Assembly (NCBI RefSeq): GCF_014205165.1
Contig: NZ_JACHMZ010000001.1
Span: 7,236,501 to 7,300,500, forward strand
Reading direction: 5' to 3'
Source of the DNA: Micromonospora carbonacea
Lineage (GTDB): Bacteria; Actinomycetota; Actinomycetes; Mycobacteriales; Micromonosporaceae
Length of the DNA stretch: 64,000 bases
Below are positions 48,761-57,720 of this stretch, one piece after another. Under the pieces are notes generated by a model. That model saw only the letters and a program-made list of their open reading frames with translations. It was not told where the DNA came from and did not search any database. The translations under genes were made by a program, and so were the position numbers. The number at the start of each line of letters is the position of its first letter. Position 1 is the first letter of the stretch.

Positions 48761-49707
48761 CCGAGTCGGTGAACGACGCAGACGCGACGGCCGAGCCGGG
48801 CGCGCCGTACCCGTCGGTGACCGCCGTGGTCCCCACCCGGGACCGCCCCGAGCTGCTGCGCAAGGCCCTCGATGCGATCCTCGGCCAGGACTACCCGGGT
48901 CGGGTCGACGCGGTGGTCGTCTACGACCAGTCCGAGCCGGACCGGTCGCTGGCCGACGACCCCCGGATCACCGTGCTGGTCAACCAGCGCACCCCCGGCC
49001 TGGCCGGCAACCGCAACACCGGCATCCTGGCCGCCACCGGCGACCTGGTGGCGTTCTGCGACGACGACGACGAGTGGCTGCCCGGCAAGCTCGCCGCCCA
49101 GGTGGCGGCGCTCACCGCCGCCGGCGACGGCGCGTTCGTGAGCTGCGGCATCCGCGTCGACTACGACGGCCGCCAGGTCGACCGGGTGCTGCCCGTCGAC
49201 CGGGTGCCGCTGGCCGCCCTGCTGCGCGACCGGCACACCGAGCTGCACCCGTCGACGTTCCTGATCCGCCGGGACGCGCTGCTCGACGGCATCGGGCTCG
49301 TCGACGAGGAGATCCCGGGCAGCTACGCGGAGGACTACGAGTTCCTGCTCCGGGCCGCCCGGCACGCCCCGCTGGTCAACCTGGCGCAGCCGTACGTGAC
49401 GGTGCGCTGGCACAAGCAGTCCTACTTCGCCCAGCGCTGGGAGACCATCTCCGTGGCGTTGCAGTGGCTGCTCGGCCGCTATCCGGAGTTCGCCACCGTG
49501 CCGGCCGGCGAGGCCCGGGTCAGTGGGCAGATCGCGTTCGCCCAGGCGGCGCTGGGCAACCGGGGCGAGGCCGTGCGCTGGGCCCGGCGCACGCTGTCGC
49601 GCAACCCCCGGGAGCCGCGCGCCTACCTGGCCCTGGCCGTGGCCAGCCGGGCCGTGGACCCCGACCGCGTCCTGCGTACGCTGCACAAGCGCGGCCGGGG
49701 CATCTGA
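48757..49707 (+). CDS. GT2-family glycosyltransferase
   Basis: 316 residues, ATG behind GGAGG. A GT-A fold with 'VTAVVPTRDRPELLRKALDA', the D-x-D region 'LVAFCDDDDEWLPGKL' and the acceptor 'GSYAEDYEFLLRAAR' (E-D base). It has no membrane helix and a helical C-terminal TPR-like tail. It adds a residue to the polymer repeat in the cytoplasm. It is the last gene of the plus-strand EPS sub-operon. Confidence 0.9.
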   Translation: MTESVNDADATAEPGAPYPSVTAVVPTRDRPELLRKALDAILGQDYPGRVDAVVVYDQSEPDRSLADDPRITVLVNQRTPGLAGNRNTGILAATGDLVAFCDDDDEWLPGKLAAQVAALTAAGDGAFVSCGIRVDYDGRQVDRVLPVDRVPLAALLRDRHTELHPSTFLIRRDALLDGIGLVDEEIPGSYAEDYEFLLRAARHAPLVNLAQPYVTVRWHKQSYFAQRWETISVALQWLLGRYPEFATVPAGEARVSGQIAFAQAALGNRGEAVRWARRTLSRNPREPRAYLALAVASRAVDPDRVLRTLHKRGRGI

Positions 49708-49713
49708 GCCTCG

Positions 49714-50862
49714 TCAGGAGGCGGCGCACCAGGCCCGCCACGCCTCCCGGCTCGGCGCGTCGAGGAGCCGGAAGTCGCCGCCGGACACCTCGTAGTCGTA
49801 GTAGGCCACCCACAGCGGGCGCTGCCCGTCGAGATAGCGGCTCATCGACCGGATCCACGCGGCCCGGCCGGTGCCGCTGCTGTCGCCGGCGATGCGGACG
49901 CTGCCGGTCTCGGCGAGCCCCCACGGCTTGCCCAGCGCCTTCGACTTGTTGATCATCGGGGTGAAGACCTGCGCCGGGTCGGTGTACCGGTCGTACTTCC
50001 CGCCGCTGTTGTAGCAGTCCCAGCCGAGCACGTCGATCGCCTCGCCGCCCGGCCAGTAGTCGTCGAAGCTGCGCCGGGAGTTCGGGTTGAGCGTCCAGCA
50101 CATCAGGATGAGCGTGGACCGCAGCCGGGCGTTGCCGGCCCGGTCGGCGAGGCCGGCGAGGCGCTTCCACGCGGACCGGTACTGGGCGGCCGTGTACGAG
50201 CCGCGCTCGATGTCGTCCTCCGGCTCGTGGAAGTAGGACCAGTAGACGTCGAGGTCCCGGGGCACGGAGCGGAACCAGGAGGCCAGCCGCGAGTCGTGCT
50301 TGCCGGCGGCCACCTCACCGGGCGGGGCCTTGAACGAGACGACCACCGTCCGGTCGGCGACGTCGGCGCGGCTGCCCGACCAGGACGGCGGCAGCCCCGG
50401 GTAGAAGACCCGGACCATGCGCAGCGGGCCGTAGCTGCGGTCGGACCGGGCGAGCCCGGCGGCGAAGCTCTCCCCGTTCTGGAGGTAGATGCTCGCCCCC
50501 GGCAGCGTGTTCCGGCCGCCCGGGAAGCCGCCCGAGGTGGCCCCGCCGCTGACGCTCGGGCTCGGCGAGCCCGATCTGGGGCCCGCGCCGAAGCCCTCGT
50601 TGCCGCCCGGCGTGGGGCGGCTGCCGGGGGCGGCCGGGCCGAGACCGGCCTTGCCGCCGGTGGCGTCGGTGCCCGGCGGGGCCTGCCGGCCGGGCAGGTC
50701 CCCGTTGGTGGCGAGGGCGACCGTGGTGCCCAGCGCGAGCGCCCCGGCGGTCAGCGGCAGCAGCCACCAGCGGCCGAGCAGCAGCCGTCGCCGGGGACGG
50801 GGCGGGTCGGGCTCGGGCGGGGCGGGCGCGAGAGCGGGCGCGGCGGTGGGGCCGGGACTCAT
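49714..50862 (-). CDS. Membrane-anchored GH26-like hydrolase
   Basis: 382 residues. The N-terminal Pro-rich cytoplasmic part is followed by a membrane helix ('WWLLPLTAGALALGTTVALA', ~32-53), a Gly/Pro/Ser linker, and a (beta/alpha)8 domain with 'DVYWSYFHEPEDDIERG' (acid/base Glu) and 'GKPWGLAETGSVR' (nucleophile Glu). It parallels the lipoprotein GH26-like gene at 35243. It probably processes the same polymer at the cell surface. It is convergent with the GT2 gene (6 bp apart). Confidence 0.8.
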   Translation of the reverse strand: MSPGPTAAPALAPAPPEPDPPRPRRRLLLGRWWLLPLTAGALALGTTVALATNGDLPGRQAPPGTDATGGKAGLGPAAPGSRPTPGGNEGFGAGPRSGSPSPSVSGGATSGGFPGGRNTLPGASIYLQNGESFAAGLARSDRSYGPLRMVRVFYPGLPPSWSGSRADVADRTVVVSFKAPPGEVAAGKHDSRLASWFRSVPRDLDVYWSYFHEPEDDIERGSYTAAQYRSAWKRLAGLADRAGNARLRSTLILMCWTLNPNSRRSFDDYWPGGEAIDVLGWDCYNSGGKYDRYTDPAQVFTPMINKSKALGKPWGLAETGSVRIAGDSSGTGRAAWIRSMSRYLDGQRPLWVAYYDYEVSGGDFRLLDAPSREAWRAWCAAS

Positions 50863-50900
50863 GACCCTCCTCGGATCGGCGGTGCCGGAAGCGGGCGTCG

Positions 50901-51731
50901 TCAACGGTAGCGGTCGATGGCCGCGAGCAGGGACCCCGCGTGCTCCGGCCGGCACACCAGCAGGTCCGGAAGGCGCGGGTCGTCCCGGTTGTAGCGCAGT
51001 GGCGAGCCGTCGATCCGGGACGCGTGCATGCCCGCGCCGAGGGCCACGGCGACCGGGGCCGCCGAGTCCCACTCGTACTGGCCGCCGGCGTGCACGTACG
51101 CGTCGACCTCGCCGGTGACCACCGCGCAGACCTTCACCCCGGCGGAGCCCATCGGCACCGCGCGGGCGCCGATGCCCTCGACGAGCTCGCTGACGAACGC
51201 GGGCGGACGGCTGCGGCTCACCGCGATCCGCAGTGGCCCGTCGACGGCCGGCGCGGCCGGGACCCGGTTGCCGAGCACCAGCGGGGTGCCGTCGGGGCCG
51301 GTCCGGGCCGGCATGCCGACCGCTCCCGCGACCAGCGCGCCGTCCGGTCCGGCCGACCGCTGCCACAGCGCCACGTGCACCGCCCAGTCGTCGCGGCCGG
51401 ACTCGGAGAACTCGCGGGTGCCGTCCAGCGGGTCGATGATCCACACCCGGTCGGCGGTGAGCCGGGTCGGCCGGTCCCCGGCGGACGGGTCGTCGACCCA
51501 GGCGCGCCGGCTGTCGGCCTGCTCCTCGGAGAGCACCGCGTCGGCCGGACGCCACCGGGCCAGGGCCGTCGACATCAGGTCGTGGGAGACCTTGTCGCCG
51601 GCGTCCTTGAGCGCCTTCGGGTCGGCGAAGCCCTGCTCGGCGCGGAGCGCGGTCAGCGCCACCCCGGCCTCGCCGGCCAGCCACTCGGCGAACGCCTGGT
51701 CGTCGAGCCGACCCGTACCGTCCTCGGTCAC
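50901..51731 (-). CDS. cysQ: CysQ-like 3'(2'),5'-bisphosphate nucleotidase
   Basis: 276 residues, GTG start. The inositol-monophosphatase fold metal sites are 'DAGDKVSHDLM', 'VLSEEQ', 'WIIDPLDGTREFSES' (the D-P-L-D-G-T signature) and 'QYEWDSAAPVAVAL'. CysQ hydrolyses PAP, the by-product of every PAPS-dependent sulfotransferase. Its place beside three sulfotransferase genes supports a sulfation pathway. Inositol monophosphatase activity is the alternative. Confidence 0.85.
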   Translation of the reverse strand: MTEDGTGRLDDQAFAEWLAGEAGVALTALRAEQGFADPKALKDAGDKVSHDLMSTALARWRPADAVLSEEQADSRRAWVDDPSAGDRPTRLTADRVWIIDPLDGTREFSESGRDDWAVHVALWQRSAGPDGALVAGAVGMPARTGPDGTPLVLGNRVPAAPAVDGPLRIAVSRSRPPAFVSELVEGIGARAVPMGSAGVKVCAVVTGEVDAYVHAGGQYEWDSAAPVAVALGAGMHASRIDGSPLRYNRDDPRLPDLLVCRPEHAGSLLAAIDRYR

Positions 51732-51965
51732 GTGAACCTCACCACTCCTCCGGTGCCGCTGCCGGACCGTCCTGCGCCGCCCGGCGGACGCCATCCTTCG
51801 GCGGTCGCCCGGGCGCGGCCAGAGACCGGTCCGATAATCGACAACGAGTGTCGCGCACGTTCGGTGTCTCCCGCTTCGGCCGTTCGCCGCCCGTGTCCTG
51901 CCCGCATGTTGAACTTGGCGTGTATGCCGGTCGGAGCGCCCGGGCCAGGCCCTAGGCTCGTCCGC

Positions 51966-53060
51966 ATGACCGCCGAGCAGCTGATCTCCTTCGCCCGTGG
52001 CGCTCCCTCGCTGGACATCGTCGATGTCGAGGGGCTCAAGGCCGCCGCCGTCCGCGCCTTCGACGCCGACCCCGCCGGGGTCACGGCGTACGGCACCTCC
52101 GTCGGTTACCCGCCCCTGCGGAAGTGGATCGCCGAGAAGCACGGCGTCGAGGCGGACCAGGTGCTCGTCACCAACGGCTCGCTCCAGGCCGACGCGTTCC
52201 TCTTCGACCACCTGGTCCGGGCCGGCGACGCGGTCGTGGTGGAACGCCCCACCTACGACCGGACGCTGCTGAACCTCCAGCGGATGGGCGGCGAGGTCCA
52301 CGGCGTGACCGTCCAGCCCGACGGCCTGGACACCGCCGAGCTGCGCAAGCTGCTGGAGTCCGGGGTACGCCCCAAGCTCGCCCACGTCATCCCGAACTAC
52401 CAGAACCCGGCGGGCGTCACGCTGTCGCTGGACAAGCGGCGGGAGTTGCTCGACCTGGCCGCCGAGTACGGCTTCACCCTCTTCGAGGACGACCCGTACG
52501 CCGACATCCGGTTCCGGGGCGAGCCGCTGCCCTCGATGCTGTCGATGGACACCCGGGGCGTGGTGGTGCACGCCTCCAGCTTCACCAAGACGGTCTGCCC
52601 CGGCGTACGGGTCGGCTACCTGGTCGGGCCGGCGGACCTGATCGGCGACATCGCGAAGAAGGCCACCAGCCTCTACATCTCGCCGGGCATGGTCTCCGAG
52701 GCGATCGTGCACCAGTTCTGCGTCTCCGGCGACATCACCCGCTCGATCGAGAAGGTCAGCGCGGCCCTCGGCGAGCGGGCCCGGGTGCTCGCCGAGTCGC
52801 TGCGCCGGCACATCCCCGAGGCGCGCTTCGTCGAGCCGGACGGCGGCTACTTCCTCTGGGTCGAACTGCCCGAGGACGTGCTGGTCGACCGCCTCGCCCC
52901 GGCGGCGGCCGAGCGCGGCGTGGCGGTCGTCAAGGGCAGTGACTTCGTGGTCGACGGCGGGCAGCACGCGCTCCGGCTGGCCTTCTCGGCCGTCACCGCC
53001 GACCGGATCGACGAGGGCGTCCGCCGACTCGCGGAGGCGATGGCAGCCGTTCGGGGCTGA
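51966..53060 (+). CDS. PLP-dependent aminotransferase (class I/II, AAT-I fold)
   Basis: 364 residues. It has 'GYPPLRKWIAEKHGVEADQV', 'NYQNPAGVTLS' (substrate/PLP Asn), 'FEDDPYADIRF' (PLP-ring Asp) and the Schiff-base Lys in 'SSFTKTVCPGVRVGYLVGP'. Close in form to 2-aminoadipate/aromatic-type aminotransferases that resemble the MocR catalytic part, but with no DNA-binding domain. Substrate unknown. It stands alone after a 234-bp gap. Confidence 0.88.
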   Translation: MTAEQLISFARGAPSLDIVDVEGLKAAAVRAFDADPAGVTAYGTSVGYPPLRKWIAEKHGVEADQVLVTNGSLQADAFLFDHLVRAGDAVVVERPTYDRTLLNLQRMGGEVHGVTVQPDGLDTAELRKLLESGVRPKLAHVIPNYQNPAGVTLSLDKRRELLDLAAEYGFTLFEDDPYADIRFRGEPLPSMLSMDTRGVVVHASSFTKTVCPGVRVGYLVGPADLIGDIAKKATSLYISPGMVSEAIVHQFCVSGDITRSIEKVSAALGERARVLAESLRRHIPEARFVEPDGGYFLWVELPEDVLVDRLAPAAAERGVAVVKGSDFVVDGGQHALRLAFSAVTADRIDEGVRRLAEAMAAVRG

Positions 53061-53452
53061 CTTTCCTGTCAGTTTGGTCACAACACGGTGGTGCGGGCCG
53101 GGTGGGGTCTCCCCTCCGCCCGGTCCACGGCCCACAATGCTGCGAGCGCCGTTCACACCGGCCGGCCCGCCTGCCCCGACGTGGGCCGGGCGGCCCCGGC
53201 CGGCGGCGCGCGAGGCATCACCCCCGCCCCCAAGGGCGTCGGGTGGGCCGGGCCGCCCCTCACCCCCCTGATGCGACCCGGCCCACCCGGCGCCGCCCCG
53301 CCCCGGCGGGTGGCGGCGGCCGGCCCGTTCTCCGGCGGCAGCGTCGGCGGGCCGGCCTGCGGCGGGCGGTGCCGGCCGGCCCGGCTCCGACGGGCGTACC
53401 CTGCAACCCGCGGCGGCGTCGGCGGTCGCGGCAGCGCGGGGAGGGGGTCGCC
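53061..53452. other. 392-bp GC-rich gap before corA
   Basis: No gene, repeat or known magnesium riboswitch was recognised. The shadow frames here are unsupported. It should contain the corA promoter. Confidence 0.4.
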
Positions 53453-54601
53453 ATGTCGGACCGGACGGAGCGGAACGAGGCCACGTCGCCCACGGGTGCG
53501 CGGGCGATCAAACCCCGGGCCTGGGCCCCGGTGCGGGCGATGACCCGGATCCTCAACGCCGACGGCAGCCAGCGCGCGCCCGTGCCGCCCGGCGTCGGCT
53601 CCGGCCGCAGCGCGGTCATGGACTCCGCCCTCTACGTCGACGGCCGGCGGCAGCCCGGCGACCGGCACTACGCGGAGGCGCTGGCCGCCGCCCGCCGGGA
53701 GCGCGGCTTCGTCTGGATCGGCCTGCACGAGCCGGAGCTGGCCGAGATGACGGCGATCGCCGCCACGTTCGGCCTGCACGAGCTGGCCGTCGAGGACGCC
53801 GTCAAGGCCCAGCAGCGGCCCAAGCTGGAACGCTTCGGCGAGGTGAGCTTCCTGGTGCTGCGCACCGCCCGGTACTGCGAGCACGACGAGCTGACCGAGA
53901 ACTCGGAGGTCGTCGAGACCGGTCAGGTGATGCTCTTCATCGGCCCGAACTTCGTGATCAGCGTCCGGCACGGCGACGCCTGCCGGCTCGCCCCGGTCCG
54001 CGCCGACCTGGAGGCCAAGCACGACCTGCTGGCGCACGGCCCCTGGGCCGTCGCGTACGCGGTCACCGACCGGGTGGTCGACCTCTACCTGGAGGTGGCC
54101 GACCAGCTGGAGGACGACCTGGACGTCCTGGAGGCCGACGTGTTCGACCGGCAGAGCAGCGGCCGGATCCAGCGGATCTACCAGATGAAGCGGGAGCTGG
54201 TCGAGTTCAAGCGGGCCGTCGTCCCGTTGCAGCGTCCGCTGATGACCCTCACCGCGCAGGTCAGCCGGGAGATCCCGCAGGAGGTGCGGCGCTACTTCCG
54301 GGACGTGCAGGACCACCTCAGCCGCACGGTCGAGCAGGTCAACTCCTACGACGACCTGCTCAACTCGATCCTCCAGGCGCGGCTGGCCCAGGTCACGGTC
54401 GACCAGAACAACGACATGCGCAAGATCGCGGCGTGGGCCGCCATCGCGGCGGTCTGGACCGCGATCGCCGGCATCTACGGCATGAACTTCGAGAACATGC
54501 CGGAGCTCAAGATGACGTACGGCTATCCGGTCGTGCTCGCCCTGATGCTGGCCATCTCGCTCGCGCTCTACCGCTGGTTCCGCCGCAACGGCTGGCTCTG
54601 A
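53453..54601 (+). CDS. corA: CorA-family magnesium/cobalt transporter
   Basis: 382 residues. A long acidic N-terminal funnel domain and a stalk helix ('LVEFKRAVVPLQRPLMTLTA') are followed by two C-terminal membrane helices with the selectivity motif 'GIYGMNFENMPELK' (GMN) between them, and a basic tail 'YRWFRRNGWL'. A pentamer in the membrane would import Mg2+. Its last codons belong to a 27-bp tandem array that continues past the stop. Confidence 0.95.
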   Translation: MSDRTERNEATSPTGARAIKPRAWAPVRAMTRILNADGSQRAPVPPGVGSGRSAVMDSALYVDGRRQPGDRHYAEALAAARRERGFVWIGLHEPELAEMTAIAATFGLHELAVEDAVKAQQRPKLERFGEVSFLVLRTARYCEHDELTENSEVVETGQVMLFIGPNFVISVRHGDACRLAPVRADLEAKHDLLAHGPWAVAYAVTDRVVDLYLEVADQLEDDLDVLEADVFDRQSSGRIQRIYQMKRELVEFKRAVVPLQRPLMTLTAQVSREIPQEVRRYFRDVQDHLSRTVEQVNSYDDLLNSILQARLAQVTVDQNNDMRKIAAWAAIAAVWTAIAGIYGMNFENMPELKMTYGYPVVLALMLAISLALYRWFRRNGWL

Positions 54602-54698
54602 CGGCTCCGCCGTCGCGGCTGGCTCTGACGGCGCTGCCGTCGCGGCTGGCTCTGACGGCGCTGCCGTCGCGGCTGGCTTGACGGCTCCGCCGTAGCTG
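54590..54698 (+). repeat. Four tandem 27-bp units copying the corA end
   Basis: Units start at 54590, 54617, 54644 and 54671 (the last is 26 bp). Each has GGCTGGCTCTGA, i.e. the end of corA with its stop, followed by the inverted repeat GACGGC-TCC/GCT-GCCGTC. The result is four stop-plus-hairpin units in tandem, probably repeated terminators. Confidence 0.85.
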
Positions 54699-54772
54699 GC
54701 CGGTCGTGCCGGCAGCGCCTGCGGCGCGGGACGACGGGGGTCGTCGCCGCGCCGCGGGCGGTGGCACGTGGG

Positions 54773-55486
54773 TCAGCGGCGGCCGCCGGAGCCGGCCGCC
54801 TTCTCCTTGTCGAGACCCTTGTCGAGGGCCTTGTCGAGGTTGTCGGCCGGGCGGCCGGAGACGTCCCGGGCGCCCTCGGCGACCGAGGGGACCCGGTCGG
54901 TCGGGTGGATCACCGGCTGGGCGCCGGGCCGGGGGGCCGAGGCACCGGCCGAGGGGGTCTCCACGACCAGGGTGTCCACCTCGTCGCGGGCCGGCTCCAG
55001 GGTGCGGGTCGGGTCGTACTCGGACCATTCCTGCTGCTCGCGACGGCGACGCAGCGCCATGGCGCCGGCCAGGCCGGCGACCGTGCCGGCGGCCAGCAGG
55101 CCGACCATCGTGCCCCGCGAGCGCTTCTGCTTCCGCTTCGCCTTCATGCTCTTCGCCTTGACCTTCCTGCTCACCGCGGCCTGCCGCGCGGCGGCGGCCT
55201 TCTTCCCCGCGACGGCCTTCCCGGCCGCCTCGGCCTGTGCGTTACGGACGGCCAGGGCGAGCGGCGCGAGGGCCGCGGCCGTCGACGCGAGACCGCTGGA
55301 CGCCCGGTCCCGCACCACGAGGGCGGTCGGCGCGACGGCTCCCCGGGCCGCCTGGACCCGCGGGCCGACCGTGGCACCGGCACCCTTGGCGGCGTACGTC
55401 GCGGCCTGTCGCAGGTGGCCGATGCCCTGGTTCAGCTCGGCCCTCGCCAGCTGCCCCTGGGTCTTGCGCCGCACGATTCCAAACAC
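54773..55486 (-). CDS. Membrane-associated hypothetical protein
   Basis: 237 residues from a GTG behind a perfect AGGAGGTGG. An Ala-rich helical region (1-110) is followed by a very basic stretch 'RKVKAKSMKAKRKQKRSRG', one hydrophobic helix 'TMVGLLAAGTVAGLAGAMAL', and an acidic/Pro C-terminus ending 'LDKALDKGLDKEKAAGSGG'. No family was recognised. It is divergent from the cyclophilin gene. Confidence 0.65.
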   Translation of the reverse strand: MFGIVRRKTQGQLARAELNQGIGHLRQAATYAAKGAGATVGPRVQAARGAVAPTALVVRDRASSGLASTAAALAPLALAVRNAQAEAAGKAVAGKKAAAARQAAVSRKVKAKSMKAKRKQKRSRGTMVGLLAAGTVAGLAGAMALRRRREQQEWSEYDPTRTLEPARDEVDTLVVETPSAGASAPRPGAQPVIHPTDRVPSVAEGARDVSGRPADNLDKALDKGLDKEKAAGSGGRR

Positions 55487-55603
55487 GGTCCCACCTCCTG
55501 GGAGTTGTTCCTTCGTCATCCTCCACCTTCGGATGCCTCCGCACTGCCAGAACGGGCACATGGGAGGATCCGCATGGAACTGACCAACGACTGAGGAGTA
55601 CCC

Positions 55604-56134
55604 GTGGCCGAGGCTGTCTACGCCACCTTGCACACCAACGCCGGTCCGATCCGGCTGGAGCTGTTTCCCAACCACGCGCCGAAGACGGTCCGCAACTTCG
55701 TCGACCTGGCCGAGGGCAACAAGGAGTACACCGACCCACGGACGGGTCAGCCGGGCAACGGGCCGTACTACGACGGCACGATCTCGCACCGGGTGATCAG
55801 CGGCTTCATGATCCAGATGGGTGACCCGACCGGCACCGGTCGCGGCGGCCCGGGCTACAAGTTCGGTGACGAGTTCCACCCCGAGCTGCGCTTCGACCGG
55901 CCGTACCTGCTGGCCATGGCGAACGCCGGGCCGGGCACCAACGGCTCGCAGTTCTTCATCACCGTCGGCCCGACCCCGCACCTGAACAACCGGCACACCA
56001 TCTTCGGTCAGGTGGCCGACGAGGCGTCGGCGAAGGTCGTCGACTCGATCGCCAACACCCCCACGGGCCCGAGCGACCGCCCGCTCCAGGACGTCGTCAT
56101 CGAGCGCGTCGAGATCGAGCGCACCCCGGCCTGA
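55604..56134 (+). CDS. Cyclophilin-type peptidyl-prolyl isomerase
   Basis: 176 residues, GTG behind GAGGAG. Typical bacterial cyclophilin without signal peptide: 'TNAGPIRLELFPNHAPKTVR', active-site Arg in 'YYDGTISHRVISGFMIQMGD', 'AMANAGPGTNGSQFFITVG' and 'LNNRHTIFGQVADE'. It catalyses Xaa-Pro isomerisation in the cytoplasm. Confidence 0.96.
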   Translation: MAEAVYATLHTNAGPIRLELFPNHAPKTVRNFVDLAEGNKEYTDPRTGQPGNGPYYDGTISHRVISGFMIQMGDPTGTGRGGPGYKFGDEFHPELRFDRPYLLAMANAGPGTNGSQFFITVGPTPHLNNRHTIFGQVADEASAKVVDSIANTPTGPSDRPLQDVVIERVEIERTPA

Positions 56135-56198
56135 CCGGCCGCGCGAGGTACCTTTGCTCGCATGACCGAGCGCCCCGCCGCACCGGGAGGCAGCAGCC

Positions 56199-57110
56199 GT
56201 GAGTGAGTCCCCGCCGACCACCCCGGTCTGCTACCGGCACCCCGGCCGGGAGACGTACGTCCGCTGCACCCGCTGCGACCGGCCGATCTGCCCCGACTGC
56301 ATGCGGGACGCCTCGGTCGGGCACCAGTGCCCGGAGTGCGTGGACGAGGGACGCCGCAGTGTGCGGCCGGCGCGCACCGCCTTCGGTGGCGGTGCCGTCG
56401 GCCGCCTCGGCTACGTCACCAAGGCGCTCATCGCGCTCAACGTGCTGCTCATGCTCCTGTCCATCGCCTCCGACCGGGGCGGGGACGCGCTGGCCGGCGG
56501 CTCCGGCTTCGGCGGCCTGATGGGCGGCAGCACCCCGCTCACCGACTGGGGTTCGGTGCTCGGCCAGGCCCTCTTCCCCGACGGCAGCGTGCACGGCATC
56601 GCCCAGGGCGAGTGGTACCGCCTGGTCACCGCGATGTTCCTGCACTACGGCATCGTGCACCTGCTGCTGAACATGTGGGCGCTGTGGGTGCTCGGGCGGT
56701 CCCTGGAGGCCAACCTCGGCCCGCTGCGCTTCCTCGCCCTCTATCTGGTCGCCGGCCTCGGCGGGAACGTGGCGGCCTACCTGTTCAGCGCCGAGAACGC
56801 CACCACGGCCGGCGCGTCGACGGCGATCTTCGGCCTCTTCGCCGCGCTGATCGTGATCGAACGCCGGATGGGGCGGGACATCTCCTCGGTGCTGCCGGTC
56901 CTGGTGATCAACCTGGTCTTCACCCTGACCGTGCCGGGCATCTCCATCCCGGGCCACCTCGGCGGCCTGGTGACCGGCGGGGCCATGGCGCTGGTGCTGG
57001 CGTACGCGCCCCGGTCCCGGCGGACGCTGTTCCAGGTCGCCGGCGCGGCCGTCCTGCTGGTGGCGCTGCTCGCCCTGGCGGTCGTGCGCACCCTGACGCT
57101 GACCGGCTAG
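56199..57110 (+). CDS. Rhomboid intramembrane serine protease
   Basis: 303 residues, GTG start behind GGGAGG. An N-terminal B-box-like zinc finger (Cys/His at 'CYRHPGRETYVRCTRCDRP', 'CPDCM', 'HQCPEC') is followed by six to seven membrane segments. It has 'MFLHYGIVHLLLNMWALW' (helix 2 His/Asn), the catalytic Ser in 'GASTAIFGLFAAL' and the catalytic His in 'GHLGGLVTG'. The zinc finger extension is common in actinomycete rhomboids. Substrates unknown. Confidence 0.94.
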   Translation: MSESPPTTPVCYRHPGRETYVRCTRCDRPICPDCMRDASVGHQCPECVDEGRRSVRPARTAFGGGAVGRLGYVTKALIALNVLLMLLSIASDRGGDALAGGSGFGGLMGGSTPLTDWGSVLGQALFPDGSVHGIAQGEWYRLVTAMFLHYGIVHLLLNMWALWVLGRSLEANLGPLRFLALYLVAGLGGNVAAYLFSAENATTAGASTAIFGLFAALIVIERRMGRDISSVLPVLVINLVFTLTVPGISIPGHLGGLVTGGAMALVLAYAPRSRRTLFQVAGAAVLLVALLALAVVRTLTLTG

Positions 57111-57577
57111 CCCGCACCGAGCTGGCCCGCACCGGGCGACCGGGCGTGGGCGGCGCGCAGGGCGTCGGCCACCTCGCCGGGCGGGGCGTCCAGGTCGTAG
57201 CGGCCGAACAGGTGCAGCGACTCGCCCGCGTCGATCTCCAGAACCTCGGCGGACAGGCCCAGCCGGGGCCGCCGGTCCACGGTGATCGTCTCGACGGCGG
57301 CCCAGTCGAGGTGCCGCCGGCCCGCGAAGCCCCGGACCACGGTGATCCCCGCCGGGTCGACCGCGAGCCGCACCGGGGCCAGCAGGTCCCGCAGCGCCCA
57401 GCCGGCCAGCCCGGCGGCCACCACCCCGGCGAGCACGAGCCGCACCCGGTCGCCGTCGGCGAACACCAGCCCGAGCCCGACCAGCGCCGCCGCGCCGACC
57501 AGCTTCAGCGCCGGCAGCGCGGGCGGCACCCGCCACTGCCGGGCCGACGGTGCTGCGGGGGTCGGTGCCGGCTCCAT
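57107..57577 (-). CDS. PH-domain-like membrane protein
   Basis: 156 residues. Two hydrophobic segments (~25-60) are followed by a bacterial PH-like domain ('RLAVDPAGITVVRGFAGRRH', 'LDWAAVETITVDRRPRLGL'). The gene is convergent with rhomboid and overlaps it by 4 bp. Function unknown. Such small PH proteins are often secreted-protein or membrane-quality factors. Confidence 0.75.
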   Translation of the reverse strand: MEPAPTPAAPSARQWRVPPALPALKLVGAAALVGLGLVFADGDRVRLVLAGVVAAGLAGWALRDLLAPVRLAVDPAGITVVRGFAGRRHLDWAAVETITVDRRPRLGLSAEVLEIDAGESLHLFGRYDLDAPPGEVADALRAAHARSPGAGQLGAG

Positions 57578-57720
57578 CCCACCAGGATGCCAGCCGGGCC
57601 CACCGTGACAGGGTTCCGCCTGCGACCGGGGCCCGCCCGCGACCGGCCCGGCCGTCGCGGGGGGACGACCGGGCGGCGGAGGACGTACTATCGGGGCAGC
57701 CAGGTTACCGGGGAGTAAAC

